Shown here one piece after another: positions 32,743 through 44,403 of a stretch of 64,000 nt of DNA (position 1 is its first letter; each line of letters starts with the position of its first letter). This DNA is from Plasmodium coatneyi (taxonomy: Eukaryota > Apicomplexa > Aconoidasida > Haemosporida > Plasmodiidae), in assembly GCF_001680005.1 (NCBI RefSeq), contig NC_033567.1:2542001-2606000 (forward strand). The letters run 5' to 3'. The position numbers were made by a program, and so were the translations under genes. A model generated the notes under the pieces. That model searched no databases and had not been told where the DNA came from. It saw only the letters and a program-made list of their open reading frames with translations.

Positions 32743-34580
32743 ATGTCAGCAGGAGGGGTAAGGGAAAGAATATTAAGGAGGAGACCATGTTGGAGGGGAA
32801 CGCTATATTCTTTTCAACACTCCAAAGGAGCACATAAACGGAAGCATATAGTGTGCACATATAATTTTTCTTATGTATGCATGATATGGTGTAGTGTAAA
32901 ATAATGATGAATGTACAAACATATATATATGTATTTACGTATATATTAATGCAGTATATATATATATATATAGGGACATATATAGTTGTGTATATATAAG
33001 TATGTATATATTCCACTTCTTTGTTCACTATATAATTACAGGATCAATTTTTAAAGAGGTTAAATTCATATGCGCAATTCTATAATACCTTCAATAATGA
33101 TGATAAACTAGACAACTGTAGTGGCAATGGTACCACCTCTGAACAGTTAGGGGGAAAATTAAGGGGGAAACTGAATGGGTACCTTGCACTTTCTGGATCC
33201 GAGGAAACTAAGAAGATCATGCATGCTTACTGTTCCGCATGTGGAAAGTATGAACTAGGGAACTCCGGGAACGATACACCTTGTTATTTTTTCTACTTCT
33301 GGGTGGGAGATACATACGGAAACGCCTTAAATGGTAAACCATTGTCAGACCTTCTGGGTAAAATTTACGATACGCTACAAGGTGCTCACTATAAGAAGAA
33401 GTGCGAAGTTAAATACGGGGATGTTGATAGAACTGTTCTCAAGAATAGGAAAACCGTATTCGATTATTATTATAACTATAAAACTGAAGGGAAGAAGTTA
33501 CTGAACGCAGAGAGCAATTGTAGCCATGATTGGGTGAGTTACCGAGTGAAAGTTCATGAAGCATGTGAGGCTGTGGAACAGGATTGCAAAACAGGGACTG
33601 GTAAGAATAGTCAGTACTGTAACGACTTCACCGATAAATATGGAGCATATTGTGATATAGCGAACCTATTACAACAGACATGTACTCAAAAATCTCAGTT
33701 GGAGCAAGAAGAGAAAAAAAATAAGACATGTTCCAGTGAGAAGAGTGATTTACAGGCCCAACTCACAAACAAATCAGCTCTATTGGGTGCAGCAGAAGCA
33801 TCATCCTCCACAGCAGAGGAAAACTTACGTAAGGCAAAGGCACAATTAACTGAAGCCACCAAGGCTACCGCCACAGCAAGCATTTCTTCTATAATCGGCA
33901 CATTCGGAATAACAGCTATTCCTTTCCTATTATATAAGGTACACATTCCCCCCTAAATTTACCACTAAAAAAATATAAGCAATATAAGGAATAGATACTA
34001 CTCTACTAACCGTAGACATAGGAATAAACTACATGAAATATATGTATTTGTTTATTGCATCTCCTTCCACCTACCACCACCCTAGCAACCTTCCATTCTA
34101 CCACTCTAGCAACCTTCCACTCTACCACCCTTAACAACCTTCCTTCCAACAATCACCCTAACAACCTTCCTTAGAACTCCTTAGACCCTTTCCTCCTCCT
34201 TAGACTTCCCTTTCCTTCCTCCTGCTTGGACCCTTCCTTCCTTTTCTCCCTTAGACCGTCCTTTCCTTCCCTTCTTCTTTCTTCTCTTTCAGTATAAACC
34301 ATGGTCTTCCTGGTTTGGTAACCACACTTTTGGAAATGGAAGGAGAAAAAGCACAAGAAGTAGAAGATCAGCGGGACACGAGCTTGATACACTCACAGAA
34401 AACAGCTCAACATTCGATTCAACGGACACTTCCACAATAGGTCCAGCAGAGAATTCCACAGTACGATCTGTTGCATACACAAGACCGTCTACCACCAGTA
34501 ATGGAAGAGCAGCAGGAACAAATACAAATAATAATAGTACACCAGGTCATCGGAATAATATAGGTTACCAGAACATGTAA
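32743..34580 (+). CDS. KIR: KIR-C: KIR variant antigen
   Basis: Three exons: 32743-32757 (MSAGG), 33042-33938 and 34293-34580. They total 1200 nt in phase and encode 399 residues. The ectodomain begins DQFLKRLNSYAQFYNTF and carries HAYCSACGKYE, CYFFYFWVGDTYG and RKTVFDYYYNYK. Two coiled-coil stretches (QKSQLEQEEKKNKTC and AEENLRKAKAQLTEA) precede the membrane segment SSIIGTFGITAIPFLLYK. The tail starts YKPWSSWFGN and ends IGYQNM. Closest relative in the window is KIR-E, with shared flanks in inverted orientation. The intron 33939-34292 is C-rich on the sense strand. Confidence 0.93.
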
Positions 34581-35530
34581 CACCTGGATGTGAAGGGGAA
34601 GGTGCACTACGTAGGGGATCTTATTTCCCTATGAACCGCGCTTACATATTATATGTGTATTAAATGTGACTTGAGCAAGGACATGACCAGGGCATAGGGG
34701 GCCCGTTGCTGTGCCCACTGCATAGTATATAAATTCGGGCGTACAATTATGGTTATTTCATTGTTACATATATAGAATGTCTATTAAACATTTCTTTGCA
34801 TCCGCGATTTTATGCTTGTCACTCTTCTCATTTTTTTTTTTTTTTTTCCATTCTATTCTATTTTTATTGGTCACACGTGATTGGCTTAAGAGTGAAGCGA
34901 ACCTTTCGCGCTTAATGCATGCGATGTGTATGTGCAGCGACGCGAGAAAAATATGTACATACAAAACTGTGCGTGGTGCTACCTTCTTTTTTTTACTTCT
35001 TTTGTCTCATCATTAAAAAGTAGAACGATATATGTAACGCATAATAGTCCGTAAAAAAAAAAAAAAAATTGCCCTAATATAAATTTTGTCACACAGAAAA
35101 AATTGCACACAAAAAAAAAAAGTTGTTAAAAAAATTGTCCAAAAAATGCCCTAATATAAATTTGTCAAAAAGAAAATTAGTCAAAGAAAAAGAAAAATGC
35201 GCCCTAATATATAAATTTTGTCACACTGAAAAAATTGCACAAAAAAGAAAAAAATGTGCCCTAATATAAATTGTGCCACAGGGGAAATTGTCCAAAAAAA
35301 AAAAGAACGAAAGAAGGAAAGAAAGAAAAAGAAGGAAGAAAGAAAAGGAAGAAAAAAAGAAGGAAAAAAGTAAAAAGGAAAGAAAGAAAAGGAATGAGGG
35401 AAAGAAAGAAGGAAAAGTGTCATTTTTCTTCTTTCCTTACACACTGTATATAAAATGTGTGCGGTCATTTATTTTTCCTTCCTCCAGGAAGGAAACATTA
35501 CATTCGAAATGTGTTACATCACATGCGACG
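34581..35530. other. KIR-C 3' flank
   Basis: Carries a conserved KIR 3' element (34.6-34.76 kb), a set of GCCCTAATATAAATTTTGTC repeats (35.07-35.29 kb) and a purine tract of GAAAGAAGGAAA type (35.29-35.42 kb). No gene. Confidence 0.5.
35070..35290. repeat. GCCCTAATATAAA repeat cluster
   Basis: Four copies of a unit beginning GCCCTAATATAAATT(TT)GTC and running into an A-rich AAAATTGCAC segment, starting near 35,072, 35,149, 35,200 and 35,257. A single related copy lies at about 40,837-40,875, at a similar distance 3' of KIR-D. Confidence 0.85.
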
Positions 35531-35779
35531 TTACATGTTTTGATAACCTATATTCCGGCGACTCGGTGTATTTGATCCTGCTCCCCTGGTAGACGGTCTT
35601 GTAGAAGGTCTTCTGTAATCTTGAGAGCGTACCGTGGAACCTTCATTTGCTGAATCGTACGTTGAGGTGTATTCCGTAAATGCATCAAAGGTGCTCTCAG
35701 CGGAACTTCTCTTTCTTCTGTTCCTTTTTCCTCCATTTCCAGAAAAATTGTTACCAAACCAAGAAGACCATGGTTTATA
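35531..35779 (-). pseudogene. orphan KIR cytoplasmic exon
   Basis: A complete KIR terminal exon on the minus strand: acceptor AG at 35781-35780, then YKPWSSWFGNNFSGN, a basic Ser/Arg stretch, and the typical IGYQNM end with a stop, 83 codons including stop. The DNA upstream on this strand begins like a KIR intron (23-bp repeats at 35.83-35.94 kb) but no ectodomain or membrane exon follows before KIR-D on the opposite strand. It is either a gene remnant or an exon donor for recombination. Confidence 0.8.
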
Positions 35780-37683
35780 CTGAAGGGAAGGGTTTAGAAG
35801 GAAGATTGTTAGGTGTGTTAGGTGGGAGGAAGGTTGTTAGGTGGGTGGTAGGTGGGTTGTTAGGTGGGTGGTAGGTGGGTTGTTAGGTGGGTGGTAGGTG
35901 GGTTGTTAGGTGGGTGGTAGGTGGGTTGTTAGGGGTGGTAGGAAGGGAAGAAGGGTCTAAGTAAAAGGAAGGTAAGGAGGTTCTAAGGAGAGAAGGAAGG
36001 GAAGCTCTAAGGCGTAGGGAGGAGGGAAGAATGTTCCCTAAAGAAGGAAGGAAAGGAAGTCTAAGGAGGAGGGGATTAGAAGGGAAAGGCTTTTAAGGAG
36101 CGAAATCTACATATGTGATGTCGTTTTGTTTTAGTTCTTTAGATTGAAGCATTTCCCACTATGCATAGTCCATGTGAAAGCATACTTTGGTAACACCTAT
36201 AAATTCGGTATGACTGCCGCCCTGTGCTCGACATAACTGAGGAATACAGTAACATATGATGAAAGTCTTATTTGCACTGTTAAGAATGGGACTAAAATGC
36301 TTATGTAGAGGATCCGTAGAGGAATGCAATGGATAAGGAATTATTAGTATGAAAGTATCGGCGGCAAATATTGGAAGGACGTTGTTTTGAACATAAGGGC
36401 GTTACACGATTGATGTGTGCTCAATTTGTTTCCCCATATAAAATACTCTTCAATGTATTCCTTTCTAATGAACTTCCTTCTGTATATGAACCTGTATATA
36501 ATAAATATAGAGCACATATAATTACTTATACACATAAAAGTAGAAGGGAAAGTTGAACAGTTTAAGGGTGTAGTTTATAAAGCTGAAATCATAATATAAA
36601 AGAGCATTCAATTCATAATTTATCTTTATATATCTTCTACATTGCTACTATTTCACATATTCTTCATGAAAGAAAGGGAAGTAGTTCATTCATATACACA
36701 ACAACGTTGTGGAACTGTGTACATTACATTCCTCCTTCATTCCCTTTCCTTCCGTAGACTCCTTCCTACCATCCTTCTTATTTAATTCTATAAAGTTATA
36801 CTGCTCCCTTGATTACTTATTAACTTACACATAGAAGAAGAAATGAAAAAGAAAAAAAAAGGAGAAAAACGTGCTCCAATGCATATATGAGAACTGTATA
36901 CTTGCACATATATGTATGTGATTACAATATTTTAATAATCTCCCCCCCCGTTCTTTTTTAAAAAAGGGAAAAATAGAATATGAATTAAGAATGCATACTA
37001 AATTTTTTCACTCAGAAGGGAAAAAAAGAACTATGCACTTTCCCCCCCATATATGAACGCAATGATCGAATCAAATAAAATAAAAGTATTAATGTGTGTG
37101 CATACTGAAAATTTCTTCTTAAATGGAATTGCACTCATTTTTATATGCATAATAGTTGAATAAAATAAAATAAAAGTATTAATGTGTGAGTGTGTTGAAC
37201 AATAAATCACGTACAATTGTTGAACAAATGAGCACACTACAAATAAACAAATAAGCACCTACGATGGAACAATTGTTGAACAATAAATCCTAACAATATA
37301 ATATAATGAATGTTAAGGAATGAATAAAGAATGAATAATGATCAGTACATTTAACAATATAATATATGAATGAGGGAATTCATATTTTATGGCTCTTCCA
37401 TTTCATTTCACTAATCCAAGACATATGCTCATATTTTACTCTAATTGTACACAATGATTTTAATACATATGTGCATGCATTTTCATTACCTGAAGGAATT
37501 GAATAATGTATGTACAATTATGAGGGAAAAAATAAAAATGTCATATTCATAATTATAGTTGAACGAACAGAAATTCTTACAATTCCCATAATTCCCTTTA
37601 TTTCGATACATGTGTGAGCACACATATAAGAGGAACACATTTCTAACATAAATTTATTATATACTAAATAATTTACACTCAAA
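35780..37683. other. region upstream of KIR-D
   Basis: 35.8-36.1 kb is G-rich intron-like DNA belonging to the orphan exon. 36.1-37.68 kb is AT-rich with short frames only and should include the KIR-D promoter. Confidence 0.5.
35826..35940. repeat. 23-bp G-rich tandem repeat
   Basis: About four copies of a unit containing GTTAGGTGGGTGGTAGGTGGG, upstream of the orphan KIR exon in what would be its intron. Confidence 0.9.
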
Positions 37684-40300
37684 ATGGCATCAGTAAGAGA
37701 AACATGGAAGGTATGTTTTTCCTTGTTTAGAGCGAATAATTAAACACTGCACATGCAGTGTTCTATGTGTAATACAGTAAATGCAAAAGGAGAATAGTAA
37801 CGGCAGAAACAAAAAACATATGCGCACACATTCTTCAATTCATTGTATATATTTTTTTTTTTTTTGTAGGATGCATGCATGAGTAGTTTACCTTCAAATC
37901 AAGTGTATAAGGATTTCGACGGAAGCAAGGATCGGTACGCCGATGAGCCCAGTGTCGGCGTACTGGTGAATAAGGTGGTCACGGAGATGCCGACGTATCA
38001 TGATAAATCTGATTGTATGGAGAAGATTGGCTACGCCTACTATTACGTAATAAACGAGAAGGGGGGGCATAAATCACCCAATAATGATTATTGCCATTTT
38101 TTATATTATTGGATAGGAGAAAAGGTCTTTAATGAATTAGAAGGAGGGAAAAATGGTCAGTTTAAAAATGTCATAGGGACAGTGTACACAAAATTGAAAT
38201 CGTCATTTTCCGGTGGAAAATGTGAAATTGTACAGCATAAAAACAGCAAGCACGATTTCAAACAAAGAAAGACCATCTTCGACTATTGGTACAACCATAA
38301 AGCTCTGAAGAATTATTTAGGGGGTAATAGAGGCGGTTGTGGGGGGAAATATTACAATTACCTAACTGAAGTTGCTTCTTACTATAATGATATGAGTACA
38401 CAGTGTGGGAGGGAGGGGGACGATGCATTCTGTACGAAAATTAATGATATATTTAAAACTGACAACGATCCCAAGGACCTAAAATCAACATGTGTATCTT
38501 TACATAATAACAATTTTAAATCCTTTTCTGAAGTAGCAGAAGAAGTGGCCGTTAGTTTATATATGTAAAAAGTTCAACTGTTCAAAGTGCATGTTCAAAA
38601 TAGACGGTTTAATAATGCACTCATATAATGTTCCATATATATATATATATATGTATGTATATATATTTTCCTATGTATGTATATACATATATGTATATAT
38701 ATGTAGGGGGCACATAGGAGTGTCCATATATTCTACTTTCCACCTAATTACTTTTTTGTAGGGTGGAAATCCAAAGATGTTACCCTCAGAAGGAGTATAT
38801 TCTCTATTCGACGCACCTCTAGGGTGTGAAGTACTTTATGGAGAACTGGATAAGGGACAGGGAATAGAGGGGAAACTGAGACCAATATTGAATAATCACA
38901 CAAATATTCCTAAGGATGAGAACTTCGCCAATAAAATTCTACAGAACTACTGTTACGCATGTTGGATGAAGGAGAAATTGAATTCACAGTCCTATGATGA
39001 TACACCTTGCTATTTTTTCTACTTTTGGTTGGGCACTGAAATAAAGAACAAATTAAAGGAAAATATGCGTCGGGATGGAACTTTTGGGCGTACCATGGAC
39101 GCTATCTACAAAGCACTGCAGACATTCCCTTGGAATGGTATAAGCAAAAATGGGAATAATTGCACTAATATATACCCTGATATTATGGAATCTTACTTCG
39201 AAGCGTTTAAGCAATTTTCAGATTACGAATATAACATTGCTGCTCTCCCTAAGAAAGACAATTGTAATGATTATTCTTCTGGCAGAAAATATGAAACACA
39301 GCTGAAGGGGGGTGCACAGGACGGCTATTCATTGTCATGTAGTAAATGTGGGACTACTACGAATGAATATTGTGACAAATTTAAGGATAAATATATGCAG
39401 AACGGGGTGTGCAACTCACCACTGAAACCACCGGAACTAACGTGTCCACCCGTAGCAATCAAACCAGCCACCGCAGCAAAACCAGTTGCTGCCAAACCAG
39501 CAGCTGGTAGACCTCCCTCAGCTGCAGGCAGTACAAACTGTAGTGCAGGTTCTTCCGGTACCGGTTCCACTGGAACGTGCAATCCTGGTTCTTCTGGTAC
39601 CGGTACTACTGGAACCTGTCCTGGTGATGGTTGTGTAGTGGATGGTGTCTCTGGTGGAGAAGGAAAGGGAGGGAGTGATGGTGGTGGTAGTCACAGAAAA
39701 GAAGGCGAAACAAGTTCCGGTGGTGGTGTAACACCTGCTGTTGTGTCTGGTGGACTTGCCTCAATAGGACTACCTGCGGTTCTTTTTTTTTTATATAAGG
39801 TATACAACTACAATTACATGTACAATTACAAGTGTCATTATAATTATAATTACAATTCTAATTAACATAACTATACATTTGTAATTAAAATATGAGTATG
39901 AACATTTATTAATATTTCTGTCTACTTAAAATAAATATAAAAAGTAAGGTACTTTTTATATATGAATTTTTACATTTATTCCCAACCATCCGTCTTTTTT
40001 CTTTTTTAGTATACCTCCTTATTTTCTGGAATAAGTGGAACCCTTTCCGGTGGAAGCAATAGAAAAAGAAGGTCCATCCGACAGGAATTAAACACATCAT
40101 TCTCAGGCGACGACGACGACTCTTCTACAGCAGAATATGTAGCAACTATAGTAGGTTCATCATCCAATTTATCAACAACAGATTCCATGACAGATGGGTC
40201 TACCATATATGGCGAACGAAGAGCACCATCAGCAGCAGGAAGGACAAATAATGGAAGGAAACAGCAGAACAGAAATAATATAAGTTATGGCCGTATGTAA
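37684..40300 (+). CDS. KIR: KIR-D: two-domain KIR with CD99-like block
   Basis: Four exons: 37684-37710 (MASVRETWK), 37870-38550, 38762-39799 and 40010-40300. They total 2037 nt in phase and encode 678 residues, nearly twice the other KIRs. Exons 2 and 3 each encode a KIR ectodomain: first YCHFLYYWIGEKVF and RKTIFDYWYN, second QNYCYACWM, CYFFYFWLGTEI and FKQFSDYEY. After the second domain come Ala/Lys/Pro and Ser/Gly/Thr-rich linkers, then DGVSGGEGKGGSDGGG plus SHRKEGE at residues 530-552, identical to the juxtamembrane ectodomain of primate CD99 as I recall it. The membrane segment ends LPAVLFFLYK and the tail ends ISYGRM. The exon 2 donor (GCC followed by GTTAGT) is weaker than usual; the alternative would be readthrough to a stop at 38568 and a soluble one-domain product. 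Confidence 0.9.
39641..39709 (+). other. CD99-like block in KIR-D
   Basis: Encodes 23 residues identical, from memory, to the membrane-proximal extracellular part of primate CD99. It also lies just outside the KIR-D membrane segment. Extended CD99 matches in P. knowlesi KIR proteins have been reported in the genome paper for that species. Confidence 0.9.
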
Positions 40301-41256
40301 TATGTACCATTGGAATGTGATGTCCCTCGGGGTGATATAAATAACCGCAGGACTCATACAGTGTAGAAAGAGCAAAGTGGCATTCCTTCCCTTTGTTCCC
40401 TTTTTTTTTTTTTTTCTTTACTTTTTTTTTTCTTTTATTGGATTAAGGTGTTCATATTAGTGTGGAATTAATATGAGGCATAAAATTTTTTTTCCACTAT
40501 ATTTTGATTTGTTTGGTAATTTTTTTTACTAAAGAATTAAAATATTCATTTATTCTGCTACAAAAATTTGTTTTTGTAATTTCTTCCTTCTTAACATAAT
40601 AATTTTTCTTTCCCCCCTTTCTAAAATCCAATTATGGGGACATTTGAAGAAAGTGCTCCTCCAAATTGTGCGCAGGTTCGCCCGCCCAGCCTCTTTTTAT
40701 GTTATACACATCTTTTTTAGATGCAATTCATATGAAGGCGGAATAACGATGTTCACATAGAAGAGGAAGAAATTGCGTTCTTTTATTTTTTTTTTACGCT
40801 ATGATTTAGGTATAATATTAGTCATAAAAAAAAATTGCCCTAATATAAAATTTGTCACGCAGAAAAAATTGCAAATAAAAAAAAAAGGGAAGGAACCATG
40901 TTTGTGTGCGCGCACCGAATTGTTTATCCTGTTGAACTGTACCGCATATTTTTTTTTTTTGACGAACACCACACACATGGAAAAAAAAGAAAAGAAGAAC
41001 GGACGAGTGTAAATCGCATATACAAAGAAACGTGTCATGAATTATATATATATGAATGAAGGAGGTAACCATAATTGTACGCCCGAATTTATACACTATG
41101 GATTGGGCACAGCACAGGGCCCTCTGTGACCTCGTCCTGTCCTTGCTTAAGTCACATTTAACATACACATAGAATATGTAAACGCCGTTCATAGGGAAGT
41201 ATGATTCCCTACGTAGTTCTCCTTCCCTTTCCCTTCCAGGTATTACATGCGCTATG
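40301..41256. other. convergent 3' flanks of KIR-D and KIR-E
   Basis: Contains a single GCCCTAATATAAA copy, T- and A-runs and the KIR-E copy of the conserved 3' element in reverse orientation (41.06-41.22 kb). No gene. Confidence 0.5.
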
Positions 41257-43935
41257 TTACATGCGACCGTAACTTAAATTTCGATGATGACCTGGTCCAT
41301 TACTTATTGTCGCTATGCCTTTGGGTTGTCCTGTGTATGTGGCAGCAGCAGAACGTACTGTGGAATTATCCATTGAACTTTCTGCTGCCGAGCCCAATAT
41401 GGAATCGTTCTCTGTTGAAATGTTTTCCGTTAATGTATCAAATTCGTGTCCAGCTGATCTTCTTCTTATATTACTTCTTCTGCTGCTTCCATTTCCAGAG
41501 GAGCGGTTACCAAACCAAGAAGACCACGGTTTATACTGAAAGGAACGAAGGATTTAAAGGCAAGGTTTAGAATAGAAGGGTTAAAAGGAAGGAAGGAAAC
41601 GAACGTGGTCTAATGAAGAAAGTAAAGGAAGGAGATCTAAGGAGGAAGGAAGGGTCTAAGTAAGGAAAGGAAAGAGGATGTGAAGGGTTCTAAGGAAGGA
41701 GGAAGGAAAGGAAGGAATGGGTCTAAGGAGTGTATATTAATTATACTGTTAATAATTTAGTTTTTATTTTTTTTTTTTACTGCTACTATTACTTACTTTA
41801 TATAGTAGGAAGGGAAAAGCCGTCGCTGCTAAGGTACCAAATATGGAAGAGATGGAAGAGGTAGTGGTGGCTTTACTTAAGTTTGCCTCTGCTTCAGATA
41901 ATTGTTTTGATAACTTCTCGTTCTGTGATTCTTGTTCCGTACAGAGACACGTCTTCTCTTCTATTACTGCAGTTTGTGATTCACATTTCTGTTTTATGTG
42001 TTCCACCGCATCACAATATGCCTCATACCTACTACTGAAGTCGGTACAATATGAATCACTTTGCCATCCCCCTTGCAATGCACACACTGGACGTACGGTG
42101 GCGCATGCTTCAGCAATGGCATTCAGATAATTCAACCAATCACTATTACAATTGGTCTTATCTATTTGTAAATTCCCCTTTATGATCTTATAATCATAGG
42201 AACAGTCGAATATTTTTTTCCTATGGAGGAAAGTTGTTTTGTCAACATCTTTGTATGTAACATTACACTTATTCCCATTGAAAAAATTCCCTAGCTCTTT
42301 GTTGATATCATCCATCAGATTTTTTATCTTTCCCCCATCCAGGAGGCTAGGGTATGTATCTCCCAACCAAAAATAAAAGAAAGTGCAAGGTACATTTTTA
42401 TAATTCGTGCTTTTATTCATGGGGCATACGTGACAATAGGCTTGTCTAATTTTCTCAGTTCCACTAATAACTTCAGGATGCTCTCCCCATGTAGTCTGCA
42501 ATGCATTCTTCAAATCTTGCTCACTTGTAACATTTACAGCGCACCTTGGGGAGCCTGAATTGAAGTTATTATAAAATTGCTGCCTTGAAGGTAAATTATC
42601 CAAATTCAGTCCCTATAAATATAATTAACGGATGAAAGTGGAGTATGAAGTTATATATTTTTATATATTGCTGGATTCCCATTATATTATATATAAAATA
42701 TTGTGTGTACATTATATGCTCCTTCGTAGGGTAAGAAAGAAGGAGGAACAAATATTGTCGCCCTCCCAGCAATATTGTTCCCCTCTTTCCAAATATTCTA
42801 TCCTTACCTGTTGTGGCATTGTTTATGTATGTGTATATTTCTATATATATTAAATTTATGTTAAAAGGTTGTGTTGTATATATTTTTCTTCTCTTTTGTA
42901 ATTGTTGTATATATGTATAATTTGAATTTTTATATATATCTTATATAAGAAGGGTTGTGTTAAAGGTTATGCGTTCTTCCTTTATATATATGTTCCCATA
43001 CATTCAATATAAAAAGGGGGAAGGAAGGAGTAGTGTAAAATTTTCTATTTTTTTTTTTTTTTTTTTTTTTTGGAATACTGTACTCCCATTTTAATCTATT
43101 TTCAAACGATTATAAACCCCTCCCCTAAGACCATTACAAACCTTCCCCAAACCACTCTAAACCTCCTTTAAACTTCCCTAACCCTATTAAACTTCTCAAA
43201 AAATGAATTATGGTAAAAAGAGGAATGAGTACATTAACATATAAAGTGCAATATGCACTTAAAAATAAAAGGATAGAAGAATCTCAAATAACATAATGTG
43301 TACACATTCCATACAGAACATTTATAATGCACTCCTCTGAAAAGGATAAAAGAAGAAAAGAAAGGAAAGAAAAGAAAAAGAAAAGAGAAGAGAAAAGAAG
43401 AAGGAATTTTTATTACTACTGACAAGTCATGAATAAAAGGAAGGAGTGTATGGTGTAAGAAAATGTGTTATTATATAAGTAATGTGTATGTGTACATCTC
43501 CCTTCCTATTCACACAAATAACACTCACCTAATTGCTTTTAATTTATCATTTTCACTTCTTCCATCCCTTCCCCCATTTAATTCCCTAAGTTCGTGCACA
43601 CTCTACCTATTACATATGAATACATATGGAACAAATATATGTGCAAAATGTACACATCTGATAAGGGAAGGTGGGAGGAGAAGAGTATTCCCTGCACATG
43701 TGCATATGAAGTGTATACAATATATATGTGCACGTATTAAGGAAAAAATTCTCCTTAACAATTCCCGCAATAATTCATTTTCTCCTTCATAATAATAGAA
43801 GGGAAACACGAACTTACAATATATTACATGCTTAAAATGTTCATTTTGAAATGTCGTGGGAGGGAAGGAGGAAAGTTGCATTCTAATATATATAGTTAAT
43901 AACTGGTGAGAAGTGCATGCCTAAATAATGATAAT
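41050..43935 (-). repeat. inverted duplication, right arm (KIR-E locus)
   Basis: Reverse-complement partner of the KIR-C locus (31.56-34.77 kb). The best-conserved parts are the outer flanks rather than the coding exons. Confidence 0.8.
41257..42819 (-). CDS. KIR: KIR-E: KIR variant antigen
   Basis: Three exons on the minus strand: 42819-42808 (MPQQ), 42612-41797 and 41535-41257. They total 1107 nt in phase and encode 368 residues. The ectodomain begins GLNLDNLPSRQQFYNNFN and contains RQAYCHVCPMNKS, CTFFYFWLGDTYPSL and HRKKIFDCSYDYK, where a Cys replaces the usual Tyr in the FDYYY motif. A coiled coil (ESQNEKLSKQLSEAEANL) precedes the membrane segment IFGTLAATAFPFLLYK. The tail begins YKPWSSWFGN and ends LSYGRM. 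It pairs with KIR-C in the inverted duplication. Confidence 0.93.
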
Positions 43936-44403
43936 GGTACCATGTTCTTCGAACCACCACGAACACCTGTGCACATCACAATAGTAGAATAAATGTATAA
44001 AGGGGAAGGTGTAAAGAAGTGTATGTTTTATCCTCTCCTCTTTTTCTGATTTTATTTTGTTATTTCAATATATCCGTTCTTATTTCTGCACTATTTATAT
44101 ACACACTGATTCTGACACGTACACATATGTATCTAATGTGTGCTATCACTACTACTACTACTATTCGAAAAAAATTAGAATTAAGAAATGTGTAGTATTC
44201 ACAAAGTGAAAACTTCAGTATTCATCCATATCCATATTTCATATTCATATTTATCTATATTCTTATTCATCCTTTCATAATCACTGTTGAACAACTACAA
44301 CCTTTGTATTTCCCCTTTTTTCGAATATATATATATAGAGGAACAGTTTTTAATATAAAGTCACCTTATATACACACATATAGAAGCACATATATATCAA
44401 ACC
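42820..44403. other. region between divergent KIR-E and KIR-F
   Basis: Both KIR promoters lie here. It holds T-rich and purine-rich tracts, a run of CTAAACC-like motifs at about 43.13-43.2 kb, and upstream sequence shared with KIR-C in inverted orientation. No gene. Confidence 0.5.

Larger units (their letters stand above)
31560..34765 (+). repeat. inverted duplication, left arm (KIR-C locus)
   Basis: The upstream sequence at 31.60-31.83 kb and the downstream sequence at 34.61-34.76 kb recur as reverse complements at 43.69-43.93 kb and 41.06-41.22 kb. Anchors include CTTCTCACCAGTTATTAACT and AAGGAGAATTTTTTCCTTAA upstream, and ATTCGGGCGTACAATTATGG downstream. The KIR-C and KIR-E genes between the anchors are diverged homologues. 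Confidence 0.8.
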
